In this document: piece after piece, positions 55,031 to 62,495 of the stretch
How positions within the stretch are numbered: position 1 is the stretch's first letter
Layout of the letters: each line of letters opens with the position of its first letter
Assembly (NCBI GenBank): GCA_039809985.1
Contig: JBDHWC010000002.1
Location: forward strand, 1-64,000
Length of the DNA: 64,000 nucleotides
Origin: JAICJJ01 sp039809985
Lineage (GTDB): Bacteria; Chloroflexota; Chloroflexia; Thermomicrobiales; UBA6265
Direction: 5' to 3'
Program-made: the position numbers and the translations under genes
Notes under the pieces: generated by a model
Seen by the model: only the letters and a program-made list of their open reading frames with translations
What the model was told of the DNA's origin: nothing
Database searches by the model: none

Positions 55031-55747
55031 ATGCGCGTGGTCGTGATGTCGGATGTCCACGGGTTCAGTCTCGCCTTGGCCCGGGTGCTCGACGACGTGG
55101 CAGCGATCGGGCCGCTTGACGGCTTGGTCGTCGCCGGTGACTTGGTGGAGGTTGGGCCGGACCCGCGTGGGTCGCTCGATCTGCTCGTCGCCTCCGGGGC
55201 CGACCTGCTCGTCGGCAACACCGATCTCGACGTGGTCGACGCAGCCCGACATGGCACGGGTGGCGCCGTCGACCACCACGCGGCGGCGGCACTCGGCGAG
55301 ACCGGCATCGACCGCCTCGCCGAGCTTCGGTTCTCTTGCCGCTTCACGCCGCCCGGCGCGGACTCCCCGGACGACGACCTGCTCGTGGTGCACGCCAACC
55401 CGCACGACGTGCGGCGGCGGCTGAACCCGGAGCTGAGCGACCGGGCCGTGCGCGACGTGCTCGGGGACGCCAAGTTCTCGGCCCTGGCCTTCGGCCACCA
55501 CCACGTTGCCTACCAGCGTCGCCTCGACGGTCGGCTGCTCGTCGATGTCTCCGCGGTCGGCAATCCGAAGGACGGCGATCTCCGCTGCCGGTACGGGGTC
55601 TTCACGTGGGACGCGGGCGCGTCCAGTTGGATGGCGGAGCATCGCTATGTCGACTACCCGCTCGAAGCCACCATCAGGCAGATCGAGGCAAGCAGTCTGC
55701 CCGACAAACTGGGGACGATCCAGCGGCTGCTCCGGGCATCCTACTGA
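55031..55747 (+). CDS. metallophosphoesterase
   Basis: A 238-residue calcineurin-like phosphoesterase. Metal-site motifs in order: VVMSDVHG, VVAGDLVE, LVGNTDL (in place of GNHD), VVHANPHD and AFGHHHVAY. YfcE-type phosphodiesterases have this layout; substrate unknown. The GNTD variant is unusual but conserves Asn and Asp. ATG 55031 has a G-rich upstream region only. It is transcribed away from the secreted-protein genes. Confidence 0.85.
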   Translation: MRVVVMSDVHGFSLALARVLDDVAAIGPLDGLVVAGDLVEVGPDPRGSLDLLVASGADLLVGNTDLDVVDAARHGTGGAVDHHAAAALGETGIDRLAELRFSCRFTPPGADSPDDDLLVVHANPHDVRRRLNPELSDRAVRDVLGDAKFSALAFGHHHVAYQRRLDGRLLVDVSAVGNPKDGDLRCRYGVFTWDAGASSWMAEHRYVDYPLEATIRQIEASSLPDKLGTIQRLLRASY

Positions 55748-55903
55748 CGAGGACCGGTCGCCCGGCCGGCAGTTGTCCGACAGATGACGCCGTCGTCCGA
55801 GCAACTTGTGCTCTGGGGTCCACAACGTCGTTGCGCCGCCCGTCGGCCGCGTTGCGCGCGGAAACCTGCAGGCTCAGAAGTGACGTCCCTGCAGACACGC
55901 ACC

Positions 55904-55930
55904 GAGGCCGTCCCCGAAGGGACGGCCCCG
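55904..55930 (-). terminator. UUCG-type hairpin after the glycine-rich gene
   Basis: On the minus strand GGCCGTCCC and GGGACGGCC (9 bp) enclose the loop TTCG, a classic stable tetraloop, 26 nt after the stop of the downstream small gene. Confidence 0.7.
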
Positions 55931-55955
55931 ATTGAACCTTGCGTTGTCGGCAGCG

Positions 55956-56237
55956 CTAGCTGACGAAGGCGAGGTTGTAGTTGCCGCCCGAGGCGTCGGC
56001 GATGCCGGTGCCGCCGTTCGCCGAGAGGCCGAGGTCGGTGTTGTTCGAGATGTAGCCGCCGTTGATGACGGGATCCTGGTAGGAGTTGCCAACGCTGATC
56101 GCGTTGCCAACGTTCCCGCCGCTGTTGATGTCGCCGCCGGAGATGGCACCACCGTTGGCACCGGCCGTGGCCACCCCGCCGTTGCCGGCCGAGGCGACGA
56201 ACGGGCCGCAGCACTGCGCGAAAATCTCGCTGCTCAT
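55956..56237 (-). CDS. glycine/asparagine-rich small protein 1
   Basis: A 93-residue protein, very rich in Gly, Asn, Ala and Ser. It has an odd CC pair near the N-terminus (IFAQCCGPFVASAGNGG), then VATAGANGGAISGGDINSGG, NVGNAISVGNS, and a C-terminus SANGGTGIADASGGNYNLAF identical to that of its neighbour. No signal peptide or known family. ATG 56237 follows AAGGGGA. It could be a surface fibre or precursor peptide; neither is shown. The gene lies directly downstream of its paralogue, separated by a perfect 15-bp hairpin. Confidence 0.75.
   Translation of the reverse strand: MSSEIFAQCCGPFVASAGNGGVATAGANGGAISGGDINSGGNVGNAISVGNSYQDPVINGGYISNNTDLGLSANGGTGIADASGGNYNLAFVS
55957..56018 (-). repeat. 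62-bp direct repeat copy A
   Basis: Identical base for base to 56320-56381. It encodes the shared C-terminus of both glycine-rich proteins, including synonymous positions, which suggests recent duplication or gene conversion of the 3' ends. Confidence 0.85.
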
Positions 56238-56263
56238 GAGACTCCCCTTCAACCCCGTTTCAG

Positions 56264-56298
56264 CGCATCGCCGCCCCGAGTGCCGGGGCGGCGATGCG
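56264..56298 (-). terminator. perfect 15-bp hairpin between the paralogues
   Basis: CGCATCGCCGCCCCG (56264-56278) pairs fully with 56284-56298 around a 5-nt loop. It follows the stop of the upstream paralogue by about 20 nt on the minus strand and precedes the next start by 27 nt. It could terminate, attenuate or set the ratio of the two products. Confidence 0.65.
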
Positions 56299-56318
56299 GG
56301 AGATCAGTGCCTTCAGGC

Positions 56319-56591
56319 TTAGCTGACGAAGGCGAGGTTGTAGTTGCCGCCCGAGGCGTCGGCGATGCCGGTGCCGCCGTTGGCGGAAACGCCAAGGCCG
56401 GTGTTGTTCGAGATCGTGCCGCCGTTGACGGAGACGTCGCCGCCCCAAGTGTCACCAACGCCGATCGCGTTGCCGGCGTTCGAGCCGCTGTTGATGTCCC
56501 CGAGGGACGCCGCCCCGCCGCTCGCGCCCGCCGACGCGACGCCGCCGTTGCCAGCCGAGGCCGTGTACTGCGCGAAAAGCTCGTCGCTCAT
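56319..56591 (-). CDS. glycine/asparagine-rich small protein 2
   Basis: A 90-residue paralogue of the adjacent gene: LFAQYTASAGNGGVASAGA, SLGDINSGSNAGNAIGVGD, NGGTISNNTGLGVSANGG and an identical C-terminus. It lacks the CC pair of its sister. ATG 56591 follows GGGAGGGAG. It is the first gene downstream of a promoter with a perfect TTGACA box, so it should be expressed more strongly than the second copy. Function unknown. Confidence 0.78.
   Translation of the reverse strand: MSDELFAQYTASAGNGGVASAGASGGAASLGDINSGSNAGNAIGVGDTWGGDVSVNGGTISNNTGLGVSANGGTGIADASGGNYNLAFVS
56320..56381 (-). repeat. 62-bp direct repeat copy B
   Basis: Second copy of the repeat at 55957-56018, offset 363 bp. Confidence 0.85.
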
Positions 56592-56684
56592 GATTGTCTC
56601 CCTCCCTGGAGAGCCCGTTACCCACTACCCGTTTCGCCCGAGTCCGACCCGTTTCGGAGCCTGCTCGGTTCGAAACCCCGCCTT

Positions 56685-56713
56685 ACGCTACCATCCAGTC
56701 CCCCCACTGTCAA
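56685..56713 (-). promoter_or_regulatory. promoter of the glycine-rich gene pair
   Basis: On the minus strand TTGACA (56708-56713) and TAGCGT (56685-56690) are 17 bp apart, giving a leader of about 85 nt. The 56592-56897 gap otherwise holds only the M42 gene promoter on the other strand. Confidence 0.6.
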
Positions 56714-56820
56714 TGCCGGGGTGTCCGGACAACCCGGACTTTCGTGCAGCCGATCCGGTGCCGTCAGAGTCAATCGGCACGTGGGGCGCAGCAAGGCGGC
56801 GAGCTGCGCGACCGCCTCTC

Positions 56821-56849
56821 TTCGCGGGAACAGACAGGAGCGCTAGAAT
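56821..56849 (+). promoter_or_regulatory. candidate promoter of the M42 peptidase gene
   Basis: TAGAAT (56844-56849), five of six matching the -10 consensus, has the weak -35 TTCGCG (56821-56826) 17 bp upstream. The start codon is 49 nt downstream. Confidence 0.4.
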
Positions 56850-56897
56850 CTCGCGCCTCGTCAAGGATGCAGGCGTCGCGCGACCCGGGGGACTCCG

Positions 56898-57953
56898 TTG
56901 GCTGACCTCAACCTCCCGCTCCTGAAGCAACTGTGCGAGACACCGGCAGTGCCGAGCCGCGAGGACGCCATGCGCGAACTCGTCGCCCGCGAGATTCGGC
57001 CGCTGGTCGACGACCTGCGCGTCGACGTCCTCGGCAACCTGGTCGCCACGCGGCACGGGGCGCGGCCACGGGTCATGCTGGCGGCGCACATGGACGAGAT
57101 CGGGTTCCTCGTCCGACACATCGACGACAAGGGGTTCGTCCGGTTGCAGCCGGTCGGCGGCTTCGACCCGCGGACGCTGGTGGCCCAGCGCGTGGTCGTC
57201 CACGGGTTCGCCGGCCAGCGGCTCGTCGGCGCGCTTCAGCCGGGAACCAAGCCGATCCACGTCCTTGATCCCTCGGAGGTGAAGCCGCTCAAACTCGAGG
57301 AGCTTTACGTCGATCTTGGGATGGCAGCCGATGCGGTGCGGTCCATGGTCGAGGTCGGTGACATGGTGACCCTCGACCGCGGGCTCGAGCCGGTCGGCGA
57401 CTGCGTGGTCAGCCGGGCGCTCGACGACCGGGTCGGGCTCTTCGTCATGATCGAGGCGATGCGCGCCGCGACCGGCACCGCATGCGAGATCGTGGCCGTC
57501 GCCACCACCCAGGAGGAGGTCGGCCTGCGCGGGGCTCGCACCTCCGCCCACGCGGTGCAGCCCGACGTTTCCGTGGCGCTCGACGTCACGCTCGCGGTCG
57601 ACACGCCCGGCGGCAGCCCGGAAGCGGCGGTGACCGAGCTCGGCAAGGGCGTCGCCCTGAAGGTGATGGATTCCTCCCACCTCAGCAACCCGAAGCTCGT
57701 GCGCCATTTCCGCGACCTCGCGGACGAGGCCGACATCCCCTACCAGCTCGAGCTGCTGCCGCGCGGCGGCACCGACGCCGGCGCGATGCAACTCTCCCGC
57801 GACGGCTCGGCGGCGATCACGATCTCGATCCCGACCCGTTACGTCCACACGGTGAACGAGATGGCAAGCCAAGCCGACATCGCCGGCGCGATCGACCTGC
57901 TCGCCCGATTCCTCGGGACGGTCGGCGACCGCGACTACGGCTACGCGGTGTGA
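56898..57953 (+). CDS. M42 family metallopeptidase
   Basis: A 351-residue peptidase of the endoglucanase/aminopeptidase M42 family. Metal ligands and catalytic residues are visible in LAAHMDEIGFLV, RALDDRVGLF, TTQEEVGLRGA, SVALDVTLAVD and TRYVHTVNEM. It is probably a cytoplasmic tetrahedral aminopeptidase. The start is TTG. Older annotations call such proteins cellulases, which is incorrect for this family. Confidence 0.9.
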   Translation: MADLNLPLLKQLCETPAVPSREDAMRELVAREIRPLVDDLRVDVLGNLVATRHGARPRVMLAAHMDEIGFLVRHIDDKGFVRLQPVGGFDPRTLVAQRVVVHGFAGQRLVGALQPGTKPIHVLDPSEVKPLKLEELYVDLGMAADAVRSMVEVGDMVTLDRGLEPVGDCVVSRALDDRVGLFVMIEAMRAATGTACEIVAVATTQEEVGLRGARTSAHAVQPDVSVALDVTLAVDTPGGSPEAAVTELGKGVALKVMDSSHLSNPKLVRHFRDLADEADIPYQLELLPRGGTDAGAMQLSRDGSAAITISIPTRYVHTVNEMASQADIAGAIDLLARFLGTVGDRDYGYAV

Positions 57954-57970
57954 GCGGGGCACGATCGGCG

Positions 57971-58000
57971 TTGACGCCCGTTTCCGGCCTGTCGTACACT
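57971..58000 (+). promoter_or_regulatory. tRNA-Ala promoter
   Basis: TTGACG (57971-57976) and TACACT (57995-58000) are 18 bp apart, 12 nt before the tRNA. Confidence 0.7.
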
Positions 58001-58011
58001 CCGACCGCCTT

Positions 58012-58084
<73 letters not shown>

Positions 58085-58100
58085 CCCTCGGGGGACCACG

Positions 58101-58128
58101 AACGGCCCGGGCTTCTGCCCGGGCCGTT
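58101..58128. terminator. hairpin between tRNA-Ala and ftsH
   Basis: A perfect 12-bp stem (AACGGCCCGGGC and complement) with loop TTCT, lying between the tRNA and the convergent ftsH stop. Confidence 0.7.
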
Positions 58129-58153
58129 GTCATGGTGCGCGACGGCAGATGCG

Positions 58154-60115
58154 TCAGTCGGCCGGCTGCGGGGCGAGACGACCCGGCGCGGCCGGGTAGT
58201 CACGGTCCGGTCGACCGGGGTGCCCGTCGGCGGGCCGCGCCGCTGGGCGCCCGGTCGGCGGCCCGACCAAGTCCGGTCGCGGCCGCGGGCCGTCGAACAG
58301 CGCCTCGAGGTCGTCCCCCTCGATCGTCTCCTCACGGATCAGGAGCTGGGCGATCGCCTCGAGCTTGTCGGCGTGGTCCGCGAGGATCGCCTTCGCCCGT
58401 TGGTGCGCGGTCTCGACAAGGTCGCGGATCTCCTGGTCGATCAGGTAGGCAACCTCGTCGCTGTAGTTCCGCTGCTCGCTGATCTCGCGGCCGAGAAAGA
58501 CGAGCTCGTCCTTCTTGCCGAAGGCGAGCGGCCCGAGGGTCCGGCTCATCCCGAACTCGGTCACCATCCGGCGCGCGATCGCCGTCGCCCGCTCGATGTC
58601 GTTGGCAGCCCCGGTCGACTGCTCCTCGAACACCATCAGCTCGGCGACGTGGCCGGCCATGAAGACCGCCAGTTCGTCCTCGAACTGGGCCTTCGTCTTG
58701 AACAGCCGGTCCTCGTCCGGGACGACCCGGGTGTAGCCGCCCATCATGCCGCGGGCAACGATGCTCACCTTCCGCACCGGGTCGGCGTGCGGCAGCATCC
58801 GGGCCACCAGCGCGTGCCCGGCCTCGTGGTAGGCGGTCATCGACCGCTCGCGCTCGGAGATGACGCGGCTCTTGCGCTGCGGCCCCGCCAGCACCCGGTC
58901 GATCGCCTCGGTCATCTCGTCGCGACCGACGGTCTTCTTGTTGCGCCGTGCGGCGAGGATCGCCGCCTCGTTGACCAGGTTCTCGAGGTCGGCCCCGGAG
59001 AAGCCGGGCGTCTGCCGGGCGAGGTTCTCGATCGAGACGTCCTCCTCCAGCGGCTTGCCGCGGGCGTGGACCGACAGGATCGCGGTTCGGCCCTGGATGT
59101 CGGGCCGGTCGAGAATCACCTGCCGATCGAAGCGCCCCGGCCGCAGCAGCGCGGGGTCGAGCACGTCGGGCCGGTTCGTCGCCGCGACGACGATTACGTT
59201 GGTCGAGCTGTCGAAGCCGTCCATCTCGACCAGGATTTGGTTCAAGGTCTGCTCGCGCTCGTCGTGGCTGCCGCCGAGCCCCGCGCCGCGCTGCCGCCCG
59301 ACCGCGTCGATCTCGTCGACGAAGACGATGCACGGCGCGTTGCGCTTCGCCTGCTCGAACAGGTCACGCACCCGGCTCGCGCCGACGCCGACGAACATCT
59401 CGACGAACTCCGAGCCGGAGATCGAGAAGAACGGCACCCCGGCCTCGCCGGCGACGGCCCGCGAGAGGAGCGTCTTGCCGGTCCCAGGCGGCCCGACCAG
59501 CAGCACGCCGCGCGGGATGCGCGCCCCGAGCGAGGCGAACTTGTCCGGGTACTTCAGGAACTCGACGACCTCGACTAGTTCCTCCTTCGCCTCGTCGACG
59601 CCCGCGACGTCGGCGAAGGTGACGGTCGGCTTGTTGCCGGTGAAGAGCCGGGCCCGGCTCTTCCCGAACGACATCGCCTGGTTGTTGCTCCCCTGGGCCT
59701 GCCGCATCATGAAGGCGAAGACGCCGATCAGCAGCGCGGTCGGCAGGATCAGGGTCAGCACGCTCAGCCAGCCGCCCCAGCGGCTCGCCGGCTCGAACTC
59801 GATCAGGCCGGGCGGCAGGGAAGCGGGATCGACCCCGTAGGTCTTGAGGACGGTCAGCAGGTCCGCGCCGGGCGGCATGGTCATCACCGCGTCGCGGCGC
59901 CCGGCCTCTGGCACGTACTGGACGACGACGTTGCCGCTGTCCTCGGACTGGGTCAGCTTGGCGACCTTGTCGTCCCGCAGCTCGGCGACCACGTTGCCGA
60001 TGCTGCGTTGGGTGGGGCCGCCCTCGCCGCCGACCAGCGTGAACCAGAGCGCGACGACGGCGACGACCAGAACGATCCAGACAAACCCGTTGCGCAGCCG
60101 TTTCGTGTCGCGCAT
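58154..60115 (-). CDS. ftsH: ATP-dependent zinc metalloprotease FtsH
   Basis: A 653-residue membrane-anchored AAA protease. Two membrane helices (about 11-27 and 116-136) flank a short extracytoplasmic domain; AAA Walker A is GPPGTGKT (208-215) with Walker B VFVDEID and the second region of homology NRPDVLDPALLRPGRFD; the zinc site is HEAGH (430-434). It degrades misfolded membrane and regulatory proteins. The C-terminus is Pro/Asp-rich (RPADGHPGRPDRDYP). ATG 60115 follows AGGAG. Confidence 0.97.
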   Translation of the reverse strand: MRDTKRLRNGFVWIVLVVAVVALWFTLVGGEGGPTQRSIGNVVAELRDDKVAKLTQSEDSGNVVVQYVPEAGRRDAVMTMPPGADLLTVLKTYGVDPASLPPGLIEFEPASRWGGWLSVLTLILPTALLIGVFAFMMRQAQGSNNQAMSFGKSRARLFTGNKPTVTFADVAGVDEAKEELVEVVEFLKYPDKFASLGARIPRGVLLVGPPGTGKTLLSRAVAGEAGVPFFSISGSEFVEMFVGVGASRVRDLFEQAKRNAPCIVFVDEIDAVGRQRGAGLGGSHDEREQTLNQILVEMDGFDSSTNVIVVAATNRPDVLDPALLRPGRFDRQVILDRPDIQGRTAILSVHARGKPLEEDVSIENLARQTPGFSGADLENLVNEAAILAARRNKKTVGRDEMTEAIDRVLAGPQRKSRVISERERSMTAYHEAGHALVARMLPHADPVRKVSIVARGMMGGYTRVVPDEDRLFKTKAQFEDELAVFMAGHVAELMVFEEQSTGAANDIERATAIARRMVTEFGMSRTLGPLAFGKKDELVFLGREISEQRNYSDEVAYLIDQEIRDLVETAHQRAKAILADHADKLEAIAQLLIREETIEGDDLEALFDGPRPRPDLVGPPTGRPAARPADGHPGRPDRDYPAAPGRLAPQPAD

Positions 60116-60181
60116 GCATGCTCCTGGCGGGCGGGATGCCGCGCCGTGCGGGCTTCCGGCGCGGTGGGTCGGCAGGCCCTG

Positions 60182-60187
60182 AGTATA
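60182..60187 (-). promoter_or_regulatory. candidate ftsH -10 element
   Basis: TATACT on the minus strand lies about 70 nt before the ftsH start, between hpt and ftsH; no clear -35 is visible. Confidence 0.35.
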
Positions 60188-60199
60188 GCGAAATCGCGG

Positions 60200-60778
60200 T
60201 CAGGCATCGCTCTCGCTCAGGAGCGACGGGTCGAGCACCGCGATGTACGGCAGGTTCCGGTAGCGCCCCGCAAAGTCGAGTCCGTAGCCGACGACGAACT
60301 CGTCAGGAATCCGGAAACCGATCTTGTCGACCTGCACGTCGACGGCGTCCGGCTTGTCCTTGGTCAGGAGGGCAACGACCGTGATGTCCTTCGGGTTGCG
60401 GCGCTGGAGGACGTCGAGCAGGTATTTCAGGGTCAGGCCGCTGTCCACGATGTCCTCGACCACCAGCACTCGCCGGCCCTCGATGTCGCGGTCGAGGTCC
60501 TTCAGGATCCGCACCACCCCTGAGCTCCGGGTCGCGTCGCCGTAGGACGAGATCGCCATGAAGTCGATCTCGACCGGCACCGTCATCTGCTTCATCAGGT
60601 CGCTCATGAAGGCGACCGCGCCGTTGAGCACCCCGACCATCAGTGGCACGTCGCTCTGGTAGAGGTCGTCAAGCTCCGCGGCCAGCTCGGCCGTGCGGCC
60701 GGCGATCGTCGGCTGGTCGACCAGCACGCGCCGCACCCCGCGCGCTCGCAGTTCCGGCTTCGCCCCGGCTTCGGTCAC
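60200..60778 (-). CDS. hpt: hypoxanthine phosphoribosyltransferase
   Basis: A 192-residue type I phosphoribosyltransferase with the PRPP motif VVEDIVDSGLTLKYLL, MVGVLNGAVAFMSDLM and ISSYGDATRSSG. It salvages hypoxanthine or guanine using PRPP, which prs in this window makes. Its start overlaps the tilS stop by 4 nt; the tilS-hpt-ftsH order is common in bacteria and supports the assignment. Confidence 0.95.
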   Translation of the reverse strand: MTEAGAKPELRARGVRRVLVDQPTIAGRTAELAAELDDLYQSDVPLMVGVLNGAVAFMSDLMKQMTVPVEIDFMAISSYGDATRSSGVVRILKDLDRDIEGRRVLVVEDIVDSGLTLKYLLDVLQRRNPKDITVVALLTKDKPDAVDVQVDKIGFRIPDEFVVGYGLDFAGRYRNLPYIAVLDPSLLSESDA

Positions 60779-61854
60779 CGTGTCGCTCCTCCCCGCTCCC
60801 CGTCGCAGCTTGAAAGGGCCACGAGCGTCGTCCGCGTCCGCCGCACGGCCCGCCCGTTCCCGAGTTCGACCACGCTGCCGTTCTCGCCCGTCTCGGCCAG
60901 TCGCAGCAACGCTTCCGTCCGCTCCCGCGAGATCGGCGGCGAACCGCAGGCTTCGTCAACCCACCGCCGCACGAGGCGGCTCCGCAGTCCCCTCGGCGCA
61001 TCGCGCAGTTCGGCGAGCGTCAGCGTCCCGTCGTTTCCGCGAGCACGTGCCAGCCAGTCTTCGCACAGTGAGCCGATGACCGCCTCGTCGTCCGCAGCGA
61101 GCGCAGCGTACCGTGTCAGCGCCGTGGTCGATCCCGGCATCAGCTGCTCGAACAGCGGCAGGAGCTGATGCCGGATCGCGTTGCGCCGGAAAACCGGATC
61201 GTCATTGGAAGAGTCGGCGTTCGGCTGAAACCCTGCTTGACCGACGTAGGCCACGAGGTCCGTCCGCCGTTCCTCGAGGAGCGGACGCCAGACGCGCCAC
61301 TCGCAGGCGGGCTCGTCCGATGCCCACCATGGAACGGTCAGCGGCGTCAGCTCGCGCATTCCGCTCGCGCCGAGGGTGCCCGCCCCTCGCCCGAGATGCA
61401 GGAGGACGGTCTCGGCTTGGTCCTCGGCGTGGTGGGCGAGCGCGATGATTTCTGTGCCGTGCCCGCGTGCCGTCAAGGCCAGCCCGCGAAACCGTTCGCG
61501 CCGCAACGCCTCCTCTGGGCCGACACCCGGATGGAGGTCGCGCGCAGGCCGCGCGAGGACGTGCGGCGCAAACGCCAGCCCGAGTTGGTTCGCCAGCACC
61601 TGCGCGGCTGTCCGGTCCGCGCCAGACTCCGGGCGCGCCACATGGTCGACATGGCAGAGGACCGGCACCACGCCCGCCCGCGACGCAACTCTGGCAAGGC
61701 CGACGGCGAGGGCAAGCGAATCGGGTCCGCCAGAAAAGCCGACAACGACCCTCTGGCCGGCTGCGAGGCGCAACCGGCTCAGCCTGTCGAGCAGGCGCTG
61801 CTCGATGCCGAGGAGAGCATTGGCCGGGAGAGCGCCGACGCGAGTCAACGCCAC
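60775..61854 (-). CDS. tilS: tRNA(Ile)-lysidine synthase
   Basis: A 359-residue PP-loop ATPase: SGGPDS motif (VVVGFSGGPDSLAL), then AHHAEDQAETVLLHLGRGAG, SSNDDPVFRRNAIRHQLLPL, and a C-terminal tRNA-recognition region. It converts C34 of tRNA-Ile2(CAU) to lysidine so that AUA is read as Ile. The frame is open upstream into the tRNA gene at 61881, so I chose the GTG at 61854; it has a poor ribosome site, and start certainty is moderate. Confidence 0.9.
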   Translation of the reverse strand: MALTRVGALPANALLGIEQRLLDRLSRLRLAAGQRVVVGFSGGPDSLALAVGLARVASRAGVVPVLCHVDHVARPESGADRTAAQVLANQLGLAFAPHVLARPARDLHPGVGPEEALRRERFRGLALTARGHGTEIIALAHHAEDQAETVLLHLGRGAGTLGASGMRELTPLTVPWWASDEPACEWRVWRPLLEERRTDLVAYVGQAGFQPNADSSNDDPVFRRNAIRHQLLPLFEQLMPGSTTALTRYAALAADDEAVIGSLCEDWLARARGNDGTLTLAELRDAPRGLRSRLVRRWVDEACGSPPISRERTEALLRLAETGENGSVVELGNGRAVRRTRTTLVALSSCDGERGGATR

Positions 61855-61880
61855 AGTCTTCGGGAACGGCGCGGGGCGCG

Positions 61881-61955
61881 TGGTGCCGACGGGTGGACTC
61901 GAACCACCGGCCAAGGGCTTATGAGTCCCTTGCTCTGCCTCTGAGCTACGTCGGC
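61881..61955 (-). tRNA. tRNA with CAU anticodon, probably elongator Met
   Basis: A 75-nt cloverleaf including an encoded CCA: acceptor GCCGACG/CGTCGGC, D-stem GCTC/GAGC, anticodon loop CTCATAA, T-stem GGTGG/CCACC. The anticodon stem AGGGA/GCCCT has one A-G mismatch next to the loop. Acceptor sequence resembles elongator tRNA-Met; tRNA-Ile2 is not excluded, and tilS begins 26 nt downstream. Confidence 0.9.
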
Positions 61956-61980
61956 GAGGTGCGTCCTCACGGCACGGCGC

Positions 61981-62009
61981 AGTCTAACGGAGCCGTCCGA
62001 GGCGGTCAA
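61981..62009 (-). promoter_or_regulatory. promoter of the CAU tRNA
   Basis: On the minus strand TTGACC (62004-62009) and TAGACT (61981-61986) are 17 bp apart, 26 nt before the tRNA. No gene is visible in the remaining 62010-62235 stretch. Confidence 0.65.
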
Positions 62010-62235
62010 ACTCGGCGTGGGTTCGCCGTGCGGTCAACGATGCCCTGTTGGGTGCCCAACAATGCCCCGACCCGGCGCATGCCGCCAGAATCGGACACCG
62101 CGCTCCCGAGCAGATGGCTGGCAGGACACGATGAATGGCGATTTCCGCCACTCTGTGCTACCGTGAGGGTCGTCTGAGGGGTCCACGGTCGCTCAACGGA
62201 GGTGGCAAGGACTGGCGTCCGCCAATGCTCACCGG

Positions 62236-62309
62236 TACCCCCAGCGGGATTCGAACCCGCGATCTTCACCTTGAAAGGGTGACGTCCTAGGCCGCTAGAC
62301 TATGGGGGC
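62236..62309 (-). tRNA. tRNA-Glu (anticodon UUC)
   Basis: A 74-nt cloverleaf: acceptor GCCCCCA/TGGGGGT with a G1-U72 pair, D-stem GTC/GAC, anticodon stem TCACC/GGTGA with loop CTTTCAA, T-stem GCGGG/CCCGC, discriminator A. CCA is not encoded. Confidence 0.95.
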
Positions 62310-62319
62310 AGGCCCCGCA

Positions 62320-62349
62320 ACAATATCGCCAGTTCGCGCGGCGTGTCAA
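62320..62349 (-). promoter_or_regulatory. tRNA-Glu promoter
   Basis: On the minus strand TTGACA (62344-62349) and TATTGT (62320-62325) are 18 bp apart, 11 nt before the tRNA. Confidence 0.7.
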
Positions 62350-62495
62350 CGGAATGCTGGCAAACCCGCCGGTCGGCCTCACCAGTGGCCCGGAACGCCG
62401 ATCTTCCGAGCAACCCCGCCAGGGCGCGAACCTCCAACGACATCGGCGGCACGAACGGCCGCCCGGCGCCTCCTGAACACGTGGTGAGGAACGAC

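Noticed and set aside
56898..57953. Cellulase annotation for the M42 protein
   Set aside because: The metal ligands and fold are those of M42 aminopeptidases; the endoglucanase label in this family is historical.
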